A program made the translations under genes and the position numbers. Below, one piece after another: positions 16,869 to 25,103 of a stretch of 53,251 nt of DNA. Source of the stretch: Leptospira biflexa (GTDB lineage: Bacteria > Spirochaetota > Leptospiria > Turneriellales > DYLW01). The stretch covers positions 113,767-167,017 of the forward strand of contig DYOA01000001.1 in the NCBI GenBank assembly GCA_020720785.1. The letters are read 5' to 3'. Numbering within the stretch: the stretch's first letter is position 1; the number at the start of each line of letters is the position of its first letter. A model generated the notes under the pieces. The model saw only the letters and a program-made list of their open reading frames with translations, searched no databases and was not told the origin of the DNA.

Positions 16869-19094
16869 ATGAAAGAATCATTTATTGACCGATTGCTAAG
16901 CCGGAAGGGGCTTTATGCTGCGTTCTGGATCATTGGCATTGCAATGGTGACGGTTTTGATTGTGTTCACGGCAAGGCTGTCCAAAGAAGTACCACCCATC
17001 CCCCAGACGGTGAAATCCGTTTCCGGGGATACCCTGTACACATACAATGATGTGGTGGACGGAAAGGTGTTTTTCCAGCAGTTTGATCTGACGGACTATG
17101 GAACCCTTCTGGGAATGGGTGCGTATCTGGGACCGGATTTTTCCGCAGAGTTTTTCCATAAGCGGGCGGAATTTCTTTATGAATATTACGCAAAGGAAAT
17201 TTTCCAGAAATCCCGCAAGGAATTAAATTCAATGGAGCTTGCCGGTGTTAAGGAGCGCGTAAAGCAGGATTTCAGAAAGGAAACCTTCCTGAAGGAGAAC
17301 GGGGTATTGTATTCTCCGGGGTCAGCCCTGGCATACCAGGAAAATAAGAAATACCTGGTGAATTTTCTGGTAAACGGAGACAAATCCCGTGCCTGGAGGT
17401 CCGGAGTGATCAGAAAAGAAGAAGCGGAAAAAATTTCTGCCTTTGTGGACTGGTCCCAACTGGTGGCTTCCTCCATTCGTCCGGGGACAAACCGGACATG
17501 GTCCAACAACTGGCCCAAGGAACCTCTGGTGGATCAGGACACAAATTGGAACAGTCATTTTTATTCTCTTTGGGAATTCCTGCTCCTTTGGCCTCTGAGC
17601 ATAGCGGTGGTGTTTATTGCCTATGAGTATTTTTTCAAGACCAGAGAAGAAGAAGCCCTTGAAAAACCCTTTGAAGTAAAAGCTATGTTTGCGTCCCAGA
17701 AAAAGCTTCTCAAATATGTTCCCATTGTTTCTCTCTTTTTACTGATTCAGGTGATTATTGGGGGATATATGGCACACCTTTACATGGATCCTGTGAACAA
17801 TTTTATCATATCCCAGGAAATCCTGCCGTTCAATGTGATGCGTGCTCTGCATACAAATATAGCCATTCTATGGGTCGCCATTGGCTGGCTGGTGGGAGGA
17901 CTTCTGATTGCTCCCTGGGTTGCTAATGAAGACCTGAAATTTCCCTGGCTGGTGGATGTACTCTGGGTAGCCCTGTTGGTTGTGGGTGGTGGCGGTCTCA
18001 CCGGCATTTATCTGGGAGCCACCGGTCACATGAGGGAAGTCTGGTTCTGGCTGGGTAACGAAGGACGGGAACTTCTGAATCTGGGGCGGGTCTGGGATAT
18101 TGGTCTGGTCATTGGTCTGGTTATGTGGTTCCTAATGGTGGTGAGTCTGGTGCGAAAAGCAAAAGAAAATAACATCCTCGTGGGAACCATTATCTGGTCT
18201 GCGTTCGGGGTGGCCACCCTGTACATTGCCGGAATGATGCCCATCCACAAAATTGTGCCCAATTATACCGTGGACGATTATTATCGCTGGTGGGTGGTGC
18301 ATCTGTGGGTGGAACTCACGTTTGAATTATTTGCCGCAGGTGTTCTGGCATACCTCACAGTTTTACTGGGACTGGTTTCCCGGAAAACGGCAGAAAGAAT
18401 CATGCTGTTTGAGCTGGGATTGATTATGGCATCCGGAACTCTGGGCGTGGGTCATCATTACTGGTGGCAGGGGCTGGACGAGTACTGGATTGCGGTGGGT
18501 GGTATATTCTCCGCTCTGGAACCGCTTCCCCTGGTTCTGCTGATGATTGAAGCATGGAAAAATAAAGAAGATATCCGCAAACAGGGACAGGATTTTCCAT
18601 ACGCAGTTCCGTTCATGTGGCTGGCCGGTTCCGCAACATTGAACTGGTTTGGTGCCGGATTCTTGGGTATGGTAATCAACACTCCCACCGTCAATTATTA
18701 TGCACACGGGACATATCTGATTATGCCCCACGGACATGTGGCTTTGCTGGGAGCTTTTGGATATATTTCCCTTGCGTTTATTTATTTTACAGCAAGGACA
18801 AATGCTCTTGTGAATCATCTGGAATGGAATGATCGTTTGAGCCAATGGGGGTTCTGGCTTCTGACTATTGGGGTCATTCTGTTTGCACTGCCCACCATAA
18901 TCATTGGATTTATGCAGACAGAAGTGGCTTTTGAATCCGGTTACTATGCTGCCAGATCCAGAGAAGTTCTGGAAAAAGTTTCCGGCTGGATTATGTTCCG
19001 CGTGGTACCGGATACCATGATGATTTTCGGAGCGGCCATTGTGTTTTATGACACCGTAAAGAAGGTCTATCTGAGCCGGAAAATATCGGCTTAG
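16869..19094 (+). CDS. norB: Quinol-dependent nitric oxide reductase
   Basis: qNOR reduces two NO to N2O in the cytoplasmic membrane using quinol. The ATG at 16869 follows a near-perfect AAAGGAGGA site; the ATG at 16842 lies before that site and inside the promoter. The 741 residues match the single-chain qNor length. An N-terminal helix is followed by the fused NorC-like periplasmic region (DGKVFFQQFDLTDYGTLLGMGAYLGPDF). The heme-copper-oxidase-like core carries the expected His-bearing segments: RALHTNIAILW, VHLWVELTFELFA with its conserved glutamates, GVGHHYWWQG and MPHGHVALLGAFG. The two-subunit cNor form is excluded by the N-terminal extension. It is probably used for NO detoxification or partial denitrification; no nitrite or nitrous oxide reductase is visible here. 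Confidence 0.94.
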   Translation: MKESFIDRLLSRKGLYAAFWIIGIAMVTVLIVFTARLSKEVPPIPQTVKSVSGDTLYTYNDVVDGKVFFQQFDLTDYGTLLGMGAYLGPDFSAEFFHKRAEFLYEYYAKEIFQKSRKELNSMELAGVKERVKQDFRKETFLKENGVLYSPGSALAYQENKKYLVNFLVNGDKSRAWRSGVIRKEEAEKISAFVDWSQLVASSIRPGTNRTWSNNWPKEPLVDQDTNWNSHFYSLWEFLLLWPLSIAVVFIAYEYFFKTREEEALEKPFEVKAMFASQKKLLKYVPIVSLFLLIQVIIGGYMAHLYMDPVNNFIISQEILPFNVMRALHTNIAILWVAIGWLVGGLLIAPWVANEDLKFPWLVDVLWVALLVVGGGGLTGIYLGATGHMREVWFWLGNEGRELLNLGRVWDIGLVIGLVMWFLMVVSLVRKAKENNILVGTIIWSAFGVATLYIAGMMPIHKIVPNYTVDDYYRWWVVHLWVELTFELFAAGVLAYLTVLLGLVSRKTAERIMLFELGLIMASGTLGVGHHYWWQGLDEYWIAVGGIFSALEPLPLVLLMIEAWKNKEDIRKQGQDFPYAVPFMWLAGSATLNWFGAGFLGMVINTPTVNYYAHGTYLIMPHGHVALLGAFGYISLAFIYFTARTNALVNHLEWNDRLSQWGFWLLTIGVILFALPTIIIGFMQTEVAFESGYYAARSREVLEKVSGWIMFRVVPDTMMIFGAAIVFYDTVKKVYLSRKISA

Positions 19095-19107
19095 AGTTTC
19101 CGAACCT

Positions 19108-19147
19108 GGTATGGGGGAAGGCATTTTTTATCCCTTCCCCCAATACC
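19108..19147. terminator. Strong hairpin between norB and the Rrf2 gene
   Basis: GGTAT plus GGGGGAAGG (19108-19121) pairs with CCTTCCCCC plus ATACC (19133-19147), with one bulged A and an 11-nt T-rich loop. It begins 13 nt after the norB stop. There is no U-tract after the stem, so it may slow transcription or protect the norB mRNA end rather than act as a classical terminator. It could also restrict read-through into the regulator gene. Confidence 0.5.
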
Positions 19148-19192
19148 GATTTGGGTTGACCGGAGATACGGAAATTCCTTTATTGGATGGTC

Positions 19193-19591
19193 ATGGTTTT
19201 TCAGAAAAATACACAATATAGTCTGCGGATTTTTATCCATCTTGCCCAAAATCCCGGGGCTCCGGTTTCTGTTAAACATCTTCACCAATCTCTGGGGATT
19301 CCCTATAAATATCTTGCGAAGTTAATGGCAAAAATATCCCAGAGTGGTCTTCTTTCTGTCACGCAGGGGAAAAATGGTGGATATGTTCTCACCCGCAATC
19401 CCAAAGAGATTTTGCTTTACGAGATTGTCCGTATTAATGAGGATCTGGATGTTCTGGATCACTGCCTCTTGGGACAAAATGCCGTTTGCCGGGATCCGGG
19501 ATGTCCCATGCACAACCTGTGGGTACAGCAGAGAAAGCAATGGAAAGAAATCCTGTATAAACAAACCCTGAAAATGCTGGCTCACACATAA
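19193..19591 (+). CDS. Rrf2-family iron-sulfur transcription regulator (NsrR-like)
   Basis: A small winged-helix regulator of 132 residues. The family N-terminus is clear (TQYSLRIFIHLAQNPG), with recognition-helix text IPYKYLAKLMAKISQSGLL and a wing rich in glycine (QGKNGGYVL). Three cysteines, C91, C99 and C104 (HCLLGQNAVC then DPGC), sit where NsrR/IscR-type proteins bind an [Fe-S] cluster that senses NO or redox state. An ATG at 19187 is also in frame; I prefer 19193 because GGA lies 5 nt before it. The gene is directly downstream of norB, and the palindromes at 14763-14798 and 16823-16840 are the obvious candidate targets. No copy of that motif is seen before its own gene, so it may not autoregulate through it. 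Confidence 0.85.
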   Translation: MVFQKNTQYSLRIFIHLAQNPGAPVSVKHLHQSLGIPYKYLAKLMAKISQSGLLSVTQGKNGGYVLTRNPKEILLYEIVRINEDLDVLDHCLLGQNAVCRDPGCPMHNLWVQQRKQWKEILYKQTLKMLAHT

Positions 19592-19651
19592 CAAAGGTTT
19601 TCTGCTCTTCCCATAATCTTATAAAAAGTGCTTTCCATTGATAGAATAATA

Positions 19652-21817
19652 ATGAATACGTGCCGATACATGGAAAAATTAAAAAAAGCAGGATATGCCC
19701 GGCTTGTATTACGGATTGCACTTTCATTAATTATTTTATCATTATTCATCTCCTGCGGTGGAGACAGGATAAAGAATCCGGAAGCCCGTGCCGGGGTTAT
19801 GGATTTATCTTCCTGGAGTTTTGAGAAAAACGGAAATGTCAAACTGGATGGCCAATGGGATTTTTTCTGGAAAGAATTCATTGATCCGTCTAAATCCGAT
19901 GTTACACTAACCCCGGTGTCCGCCGTGGTTCCCTCCATTTGGAATGATGTACAGGTTAAGGGAAAACCCATCGGCGGGATTGGATATGGTTCATACAGGA
20001 TAAAAATTATTCTGCCGGAATCCGCAGTGGGAAAATATTTTTCTTTAAAATTAAGAGACCAGGCAACGGCGTATTGTGCTTTTCTGGATGGCCGGCCAAT
20101 GGGCAGTAATGGTACTGTGGGGAATTCTCCGGAAACCCACCGGGGCGAATACCGCCATCTGGTGAAATCATTCTTTGTGGACAAGAAGGAAATGGTTCTG
20201 GTTTTTCATGTTTCCAATTATGACCACCAGAAAGGTGGTCTCTGGGAATCTGTTTTACTGGGTGAGGAAGAAAAAATTCAGGTAATTAAAAATTCATCGC
20301 TCTCCTTTGATCTGTTTACGTTTGGTGCCATCATTATCATGTCCATCTACCACTTTGGCCTGTATCTACTGCGGAGAAATGAACGCTCCACCCTGTATTT
20401 TGGATTCTTTACGCTTTTCATTGCCGTGCGGACTCTGTTCCGGGGGGAAATGTTCATTGTCACTCTTTTTCCGGGAATTGATTTCCACTTACAGGTGGCC
20501 ATTGAATATCTTTCTTTCTATTGGGCTGTTCCCATATTTCTTTTGTTTATGAATGTCTTGTATCCAGTGGAGTTTAAGAAAATAATCACAAAAATCATGT
20601 TTGCGGTAACCATAATTTTCTCCCTTTCTGTAATGATTTTTCCCATGGTTATGTATACCAAGTGGATGATGTTTTATCAACTCATTGCCCTTCTGGAAGG
20701 ATTATACATTATCATTGGACTGGTGGTGGCCACATTCCGCAAACGGGAAGGTGCTTTTTCTGCCATCTCCGGTTGGATCATATTCTTTCTGGCCGTTACC
20801 AATGATGTTCTCTATATGAACAATGTGGTGAATACGGGAGAGTTTTCGCCATTGGGATTATTTATCTTTATTTTCTCGCAATCCTTTATTCTTTCTCTGC
20901 GGTTTTCGCAGGCATTTTTTTCTGTGGAGAAATTAAGCGAAAATCTGAATAAGCTGAATATTGCCAATTCCCGGTTTGTTCCCAAGCAGATTCTGAGTTT
21001 TCTGAATAAAGACAGTATTGTGGAAATCCAGTTGGGGGATCATGTCCAGAAAAAAATGGCCATTCTATTCTCCGACATACGTAAATTTACCTCGCTTTCA
21101 GAAGGAATGTCACCGGAAGAAAATTTTAATTTTATCAATTCCTATTTGAGCAGGATAAGCCCGGTGATTGCCGGTGAAGAAGGATTTATTGATAAATATC
21201 TGGGAGATGGCATCATGGCTCTGTTCCCCCATAAATCCATGGATGCCGTCACAGCCGCAGTGAAAATGCAGAAAGAAATACATCTTTACAACATACACAG
21301 AGTTAACCAGAATTTGGAACCCATCACCGCTGGAATTGGAATCCATGCCGGGGTCCTCATGCTGGGGACAGTGGGGGAGGAAAACCGGATTGATGCAACG
21401 GTGATATCAGATTCTGTGAACCTGACCTCCCGCATAGAAGGTCTCACAAAAATATTTGGAGCGTCCATTATCATCACGGAGGATGTTCGCGTGGAAATGC
21501 CGGGAGACTCCGGATTTTCTTACCGATTTCTGGGAATTGTACGGGTGATGGGAAAACAGAAAACCATTCCCATATATGAAATTCTGGATGGAAGCGAAGA
21601 GCCGGCAAAAGTACTGAAGGCCAGGACAAAAGAAATTTTTGAAAATGGCGTAAATGCCTATAGTACAAAAGATTTAAACACGGCTCAGGATTATTTTAAA
21701 ACGGTGATTCGGGAAAACCCGGAGGACAGGGCTACAAAATACTATCTAAATAAAATACGCTTCCATCTGGGTCACCCGGATATTGAGTGGGATGCCAGCG
21801 AAATCCAGATAAAGTAA
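19652..21817 (+). CDS. 7TMR-DISM class III adenylate cyclase
   Basis: Makes cyclic AMP in response to an external signal, judged from architecture. The start is uncertain: the ATG at 19652 is preferred over a GTG at 19628. An N-terminal hydrophobic segment ends in LFISC, a possible lipobox. An extracellular galactose-binding-like region follows (DISMED2 type, LDGQWDFFWKEFI), then seven membrane helices (about residues 230-420) of the 7TMR-DISM type, then a class III cyclase domain. The catalytic domain keeps both metal aspartates (FSDIRKFTSL and KYLGDGIMALF), the substrate lysine before LGDG, and the SDSVNLTSRIE segment with Asn and Arg. A short TPR-like tail (GVNAYSTKDLNTAQDYFKTVIRENPED) ends the protein. 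Lys with Asp in RIDATVISD favours ATP over GTP. Confidence 0.88.
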   Translation: MNTCRYMEKLKKAGYARLVLRIALSLIILSLFISCGGDRIKNPEARAGVMDLSSWSFEKNGNVKLDGQWDFFWKEFIDPSKSDVTLTPVSAVVPSIWNDVQVKGKPIGGIGYGSYRIKIILPESAVGKYFSLKLRDQATAYCAFLDGRPMGSNGTVGNSPETHRGEYRHLVKSFFVDKKEMVLVFHVSNYDHQKGGLWESVLLGEEEKIQVIKNSSLSFDLFTFGAIIIMSIYHFGLYLLRRNERSTLYFGFFTLFIAVRTLFRGEMFIVTLFPGIDFHLQVAIEYLSFYWAVPIFLLFMNVLYPVEFKKIITKIMFAVTIIFSLSVMIFPMVMYTKWMMFYQLIALLEGLYIIIGLVVATFRKREGAFSAISGWIIFFLAVTNDVLYMNNVVNTGEFSPLGLFIFIFSQSFILSLRFSQAFFSVEKLSENLNKLNIANSRFVPKQILSFLNKDSIVEIQLGDHVQKKMAILFSDIRKFTSLSEGMSPEENFNFINSYLSRISPVIAGEEGFIDKYLGDGIMALFPHKSMDAVTAAVKMQKEIHLYNIHRVNQNLEPITAGIGIHAGVLMLGTVGEENRIDATVISDSVNLTSRIEGLTKIFGASIIITEDVRVEMPGDSGFSYRFLGIVRVMGKQKTIPIYEILDGSEEPAKVLKARTKEIFENGVNAYSTKDLNTAQDYFKTVIRENPEDRATKYYLNKIRFHLGHPDIEWDASEIQIK

Positions 21818-21819
21818 AA

Positions 21820-21841
21820 TCCCGGAGGATAATCTCCGGGA
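21820..21841. terminator. Bidirectional hairpin terminator
   Basis: CCCGGAG (21821-21827) pairs with CTCCGGG (21834-21840) around a 6-nt loop, and one extra T-A pair extends the stem. It sits between the stops of the convergent cyclase and LEA-type genes. On the minus strand it is followed by ATTTTACTTT, a usable U-rich tract; the plus-strand tract is weaker. Confidence 0.7.
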
Positions 21842-21854
21842 ATTATCTCTTAAA

Positions 21855-23417
21855 TTATCTTTGGGGCCAGGATATTTTCAGTGGCATTCCAGCGGCCTGC
21901 AGGACAATATTGCCTTGTGCAGAAAACTGGTCCATGGATGCCTTTTTCAGAGAATCCAGATTGGACAGAATGTCCTTTCTCGTAATGGTCACGGGAATGG
22001 AGAGAGTTTTCTTCTCTTTGGGGTAAATCTTTGTTTTCTGTGCCACAAAGCTGGAAAGAATAGTTTTCTGAAAGCTCAGGCTGCCGGAAATGGTATCCAC
22101 CGTTACCGGAAAATTATTCTTGTTTTCCACTTCCAGTTGCAAAATAAACCGCACCGATGGAGGATACAAAGAATGGGACTGATACTGGAAGGATGAGAAC
22201 CGGACTCCGGGCAGGCTGGGTTTTTCCACTTCCCATGTATTTTCATAGGGCAGGGTGAAGGAAGGAATCTTACCGTTTATGTTTCCGCTTTTGGCCTGGA
22301 GTTTCACCCGGACCGGACCGCCGGATGCGGACATCCCGGTATAGACCCCGGACAGAGAGATGTTATTTTTCAGGGTTACCTCTTTTTCTGAAAGGGGAGG
22401 GATGGATATTTTTGTGGCAGAATTACCGGAAACCGCTATCTGGTCATTCAGGAAAAAATTATATCCGGGATAGTTCATTTCCAGAGGGGAAACGGAGTGG
22501 TTCTTCAGAGCCAGGACAACCTCCATCTGGATCTCATCCAGGGAGGATATGGACGGATTTGCTTTTACCAGACGTATGGATGGCAATTCCGGAAGGGTAA
22601 GATCCTTTTCTTTGGAAGAGGAATATTCATGAATCTGCCCATCTATTTTGATTTTCTGGCTGTAGTCCAGTTTAATTCTAATATTTTCATTCTTGAAGAA
22701 ATTGGCCAGAGACTGTCCCAGAGGAAGAAAATGGATTCTCACGGGAAAAGTGACCAGTGTTAAGGAACCTTTTTTTTCCACAACCGGCTTTGCGGCGTTT
22801 TCCTCGGCCAGGGAATAATTCCCGCTGCTCACCCGGAAAGAGGAAGAGAGCATGTCATACTGCCAGGAGTACTCATTCATCAGTCCGGCCTTGACATTCA
22901 GGGATGCTCCCAGATAATCCACAGAAACCAGCTCCACGGCGTCAATGGCAAATATGGGATATGCCGGAGTGCGGGATGCTTTTTCCAGGGAAAACTGTTT
23001 GGTGGTTTCTTTTTTCCCCTGCCATTTGATCTGGTCGATTTTTTCCATCTCAAAGATTGCCCTGCCATTGATGGTGGCGGTAAATTCACGCCCGTTGCGG
23101 AATGTGTTGTCCACGTCCATGGCGGTTTCACTGGTCAGGATTTTCACTTCTTTGGATGCCAGCGTGAAGGCAGGAATTTCCTGGGATGATTTTCCTCCGG
23201 CTGCTTCCACGGAAACCGTAATGGGTTTCACGTTGACCGGATAGGATAATTTATTGACGATTTTTATAGTATAACGGATGGTCATTTTACCAAAATTCTG
23301 GTAAACAATTTCCGCACTCTGGATTTCCACATCCGGGGAATACTGGACGATGAGTTTATCCAGACTGGAGCAGGAAAACGCGAAAACCATAAGACTCAGG
23401 AAAAGAGATTTTTTCAT
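21855..23417 (-). CDS. Lipoprotein with repeated LEA-2/WHy-like domains
   Basis: The start is placed at the ATG at 23417, where a lipoprotein signal begins (MKKSLFLSLMVFAFSCSS); GAACGGA upstream serves as ribosome binding site. The longer frame to 23588 adds residues with no domain sense. The mature 500-residue protein is almost all beta strands. It contains several units with the LEA type 2 / water-stress pattern of alternating hydrophobics and N-x-x-x-P-V turns (VNKLSYPVNVKPITVSVE, ALKNHSVSPLEMNYPGYNFFL, VENKNNFPVTVDTISGSLSF). Such bacterial lipoproteins are thought to bind or shield lipid or protein partners in the envelope. No enzyme motif is seen. The gene is convergent with the adenylate cyclase gene. 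Confidence 0.75.
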   Translation of the reverse strand: MKKSLFLSLMVFAFSCSSLDKLIVQYSPDVEIQSAEIVYQNFGKMTIRYTIKIVNKLSYPVNVKPITVSVEAAGGKSSQEIPAFTLASKEVKILTSETAMDVDNTFRNGREFTATINGRAIFEMEKIDQIKWQGKKETTKQFSLEKASRTPAYPIFAIDAVELVSVDYLGASLNVKAGLMNEYSWQYDMLSSSFRVSSGNYSLAEENAAKPVVEKKGSLTLVTFPVRIHFLPLGQSLANFFKNENIRIKLDYSQKIKIDGQIHEYSSSKEKDLTLPELPSIRLVKANPSISSLDEIQMEVVLALKNHSVSPLEMNYPGYNFFLNDQIAVSGNSATKISIPPLSEKEVTLKNNISLSGVYTGMSASGGPVRVKLQAKSGNINGKIPSFTLPYENTWEVEKPSLPGVRFSSFQYQSHSLYPPSVRFILQLEVENKNNFPVTVDTISGSLSFQKTILSSFVAQKTKIYPKEKKTLSIPVTITRKDILSNLDSLKKASMDQFSAQGNIVLQAAGMPLKISWPQR

Positions 23418-23608
23418 ATTCCGTTCTTTTCCGGGTTTCCGGCCATGTAAAGTAAAATTCACCGGATACTGTCCAATGGCTGTCCATGGACGAGGGCGGG
23501 GACTGGCATGGAAACCAGGGCATGTGCGGGTTGCATAATCCCCGTGGAAAATATGTTGACGCCATGAGGAAAGATTTAAGTTTGCCAAATCCCAATTTCG
23601 GATTCATC

Positions 23609-23681
<73 letters not shown>

Positions 23682-23953
23682 AAAAAACATCGAAAAATTA
23701 GCTAAAAACAGCATAAAAGCCAATCAATACGCATCAAAAACAATCAATTTTTCAAGATTTACAAAATTTAGTTAAAAACAGGGATAAAGCATAAGATAAA
23801 ATAAAATTCTGGTAGCAAATGGTAGTAAAATAGTAGTAACCCATAGTAAGAATCCCAAATCTAATTGTCGGATATCGGCTATTGATCATTCGGAAATGGT
23901 TTTCGATGGGAATACCGGCTGGAGATTGACCCCCCGGCCGGTCGGCAGCGGTA
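23682..23953. other. AT-rich tRNA-flanking stretch with direct repeats
   Basis: No gene is seen. TTAGYTAAAAACAG occurs twice, at 23698-23711 and 23768-23781, exactly 70 bp apart, and CAATCAAT also repeats in between. GGTAGCAAAT/GGTAGTAAAA/TAGTAGTAAC forms three near-tandem 10-bp units from 23811 to 23840. Short direct repeats directly 3' of a tRNA are typical of arm sites for a tyrosine integrase, but no integrase gene and no second copy of the tRNA end are in the window. Confidence 0.45.
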
Positions 23954-24347
23954 TCATTGCCCGGCATTGTTCAATTCTTTATATTTGTCGCAGCCGTCCT
24001 GGTTTCCCATATCGCAGGCTTTTCCAAACAATTCTTTTGCGATGGAATAATTCTGCCTTACCCCTGTCCCTTTTCGTACATATACCCAAGATTATTGCAT
24101 CCCAGTGCCTCTCTCCCATCGCATGCTTTTTGATAGTCCTGTTTTACTCCAAGCCCATTGTGGTACATAAGCCAAGTAATTTGCACCCCTTTGCATTTCC
24201 CCCATCACATGCTTTTTTAAGCAGAGGGAATGCTTTTTTGTAATCCTCGCTGTCATACGCTTTTTTCCCATCCTCAAAGTCCCCGGCGAAAATAAACGAA
24301 CTCACTATACCGAGGGATACAATCCCAATGAATATTTTTTTCAACAT
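23954..24347 (-). pseudogene. Frameshifted Sel1-repeat exported protein
   Basis: Reading from 24347 gives a signal peptide (MLKKIFIGIVSLGIVSSFIFAG) and a first helical repeat (DYKKAFPLLKKACDGGNAKGCKLLG). The frame then breaks and continues one base shifted as MYHNGLGVKQDYQKACDGRE and LGCNNLGYMYEKGQG. It breaks again in a G run and goes on as RQNYSIAKELFGKACDMGN to a stop at 23954. The pieces together form typical Sel1 (SLR) repeats with paired cysteines. Two apparent single-base deletions therefore split one gene of about 130 codons. Sequencing error is possible, but the neighbouring retropepsin-like gene is also broken. Confidence 0.7.
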
Positions 24348-24421
24348 AATTTTCCTCTCTTGTTTGTCAAATATGGCACCTTTTAAGGCAATGAACCCAA
24401 TTTGTCAATGGGAAAAATGCT

Positions 24422-24697
24422 ATGATAATAGCAATGGTCCAATCCATAAAGGGATTCCTGGGAATATTGGGAAATTCTATTCTGCCGGTTTCCGGTCTTC
24501 TGGATAAAAAAATGAAATCCTATATTAAAACCCATAAAAATACGTTTGTTGTTTTTTACAAAGGGACAGCTGAATTCTATGAATCCTTTGGTGAGGCAGT
24601 AAATAAAGGACTGGAAAATTTTGGAGAAGAGAAAGGCTTTGTGGTTGGAGAGGTAAGCAACCGGACACCGGTGCTTTCCACTCTTGTGAGACTGTAA
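24422..24697 (+). CDS. Small hypothetical protein
   Basis: A 91-codon open frame with no recognised domain. The sequence is Lys/Gly-rich with one amphipathic hydrophobic stretch near the N-terminus (IKGFLGILGNSILPVSGLL). No ribosome binding site is visible, and a second ATG at 24434 could be the start. It lies in the decayed island after tRNA-Ala. The next coding remnant begins immediately after its stop, in the same frame. It may be a gene remnant rather than a working gene. Confidence 0.35.
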   Translation: MIIAMVQSIKGFLGILGNSILPVSGLLDKKMKSYIKTHKNTFVVFYKGTAEFYESFGEAVNKGLENFGEEKGFVVGEVSNRTPVLSTLVRL

Positions 24698-25084
24698 TTG
24701 AAAGCCACCAAAAACGATAGTGGATTATACGCCTTTGAAGTAATTGTCAAGGGTAAAAATAAATAGAAAACGCTGAAAGGCCTTGTGGATACTGGAAGTA
24801 ATTATTGTGCCTGCACCTATAAGGTGATCACAACACTCCAGACAAGGCCAATATGGCATAAGATTCTTCATGCACCAGACGTTAGAACAAAAGAGGCAAA
24901 AAGTAACACCAAGCTCGCTCTCATATATGCTGCGTCAGTCAGGCTTGATAACTTTGAAAAAAGTGTGCCAATAATTCGTGTAACAGGTGCACCGGAAGGA
25001 ATAGATTTTATTCTTGGCATGAGCGTTTTACAGGAAGCTAAGATTACCATACAAAACAACGAAATGGAGATTACCTTTCCATAG
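24698..25084 (+). pseudogene. Retropepsin-like aspartic protease gene interrupted by UAG
   Basis: A single frame reads from TTG at 24698 through GLYAFEVIVKGKNK, a TAG at 24764-24766, then KTLKGLVDTGSNYCACTYKVI and on to PEGIDFILGMSVLQEAKITIQNNEM and the stop at 25084. This has the clan AA pattern: a strand before the catalytic DTG (here VDTGSN), then an I-L-G-M loop in the second half, at about 110-130 residues. The amber stop falls just before the active-site strand. Without read-through only the part from a GTG at 24785 (99 aa) could be made, lacking the first strands. I call it a pseudogene, with read-through as the alternative. Confidence 0.6.
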
Positions 25085-25103
25085 ACTCGTTTCTAATTCA
25101 ATA

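Noticed and set aside
16985..16996. A further TACCACC match inside norB
   Set aside because: Only a half-site without the GGTAGTA partner and inside coding sequence.
18363..19124. A 253-codon minus-strand frame opposite norB
   Set aside because: Antisense to conserved membrane helices of norB with no recognisable product.
23811..23840. Tandem GGTAGYA units as a CRISPR-like or operator array
   Set aside because: Only three imperfect 10-bp units with no spacers, and direct rather than inverted, so neither a CRISPR nor a copy of the NO-module operator.
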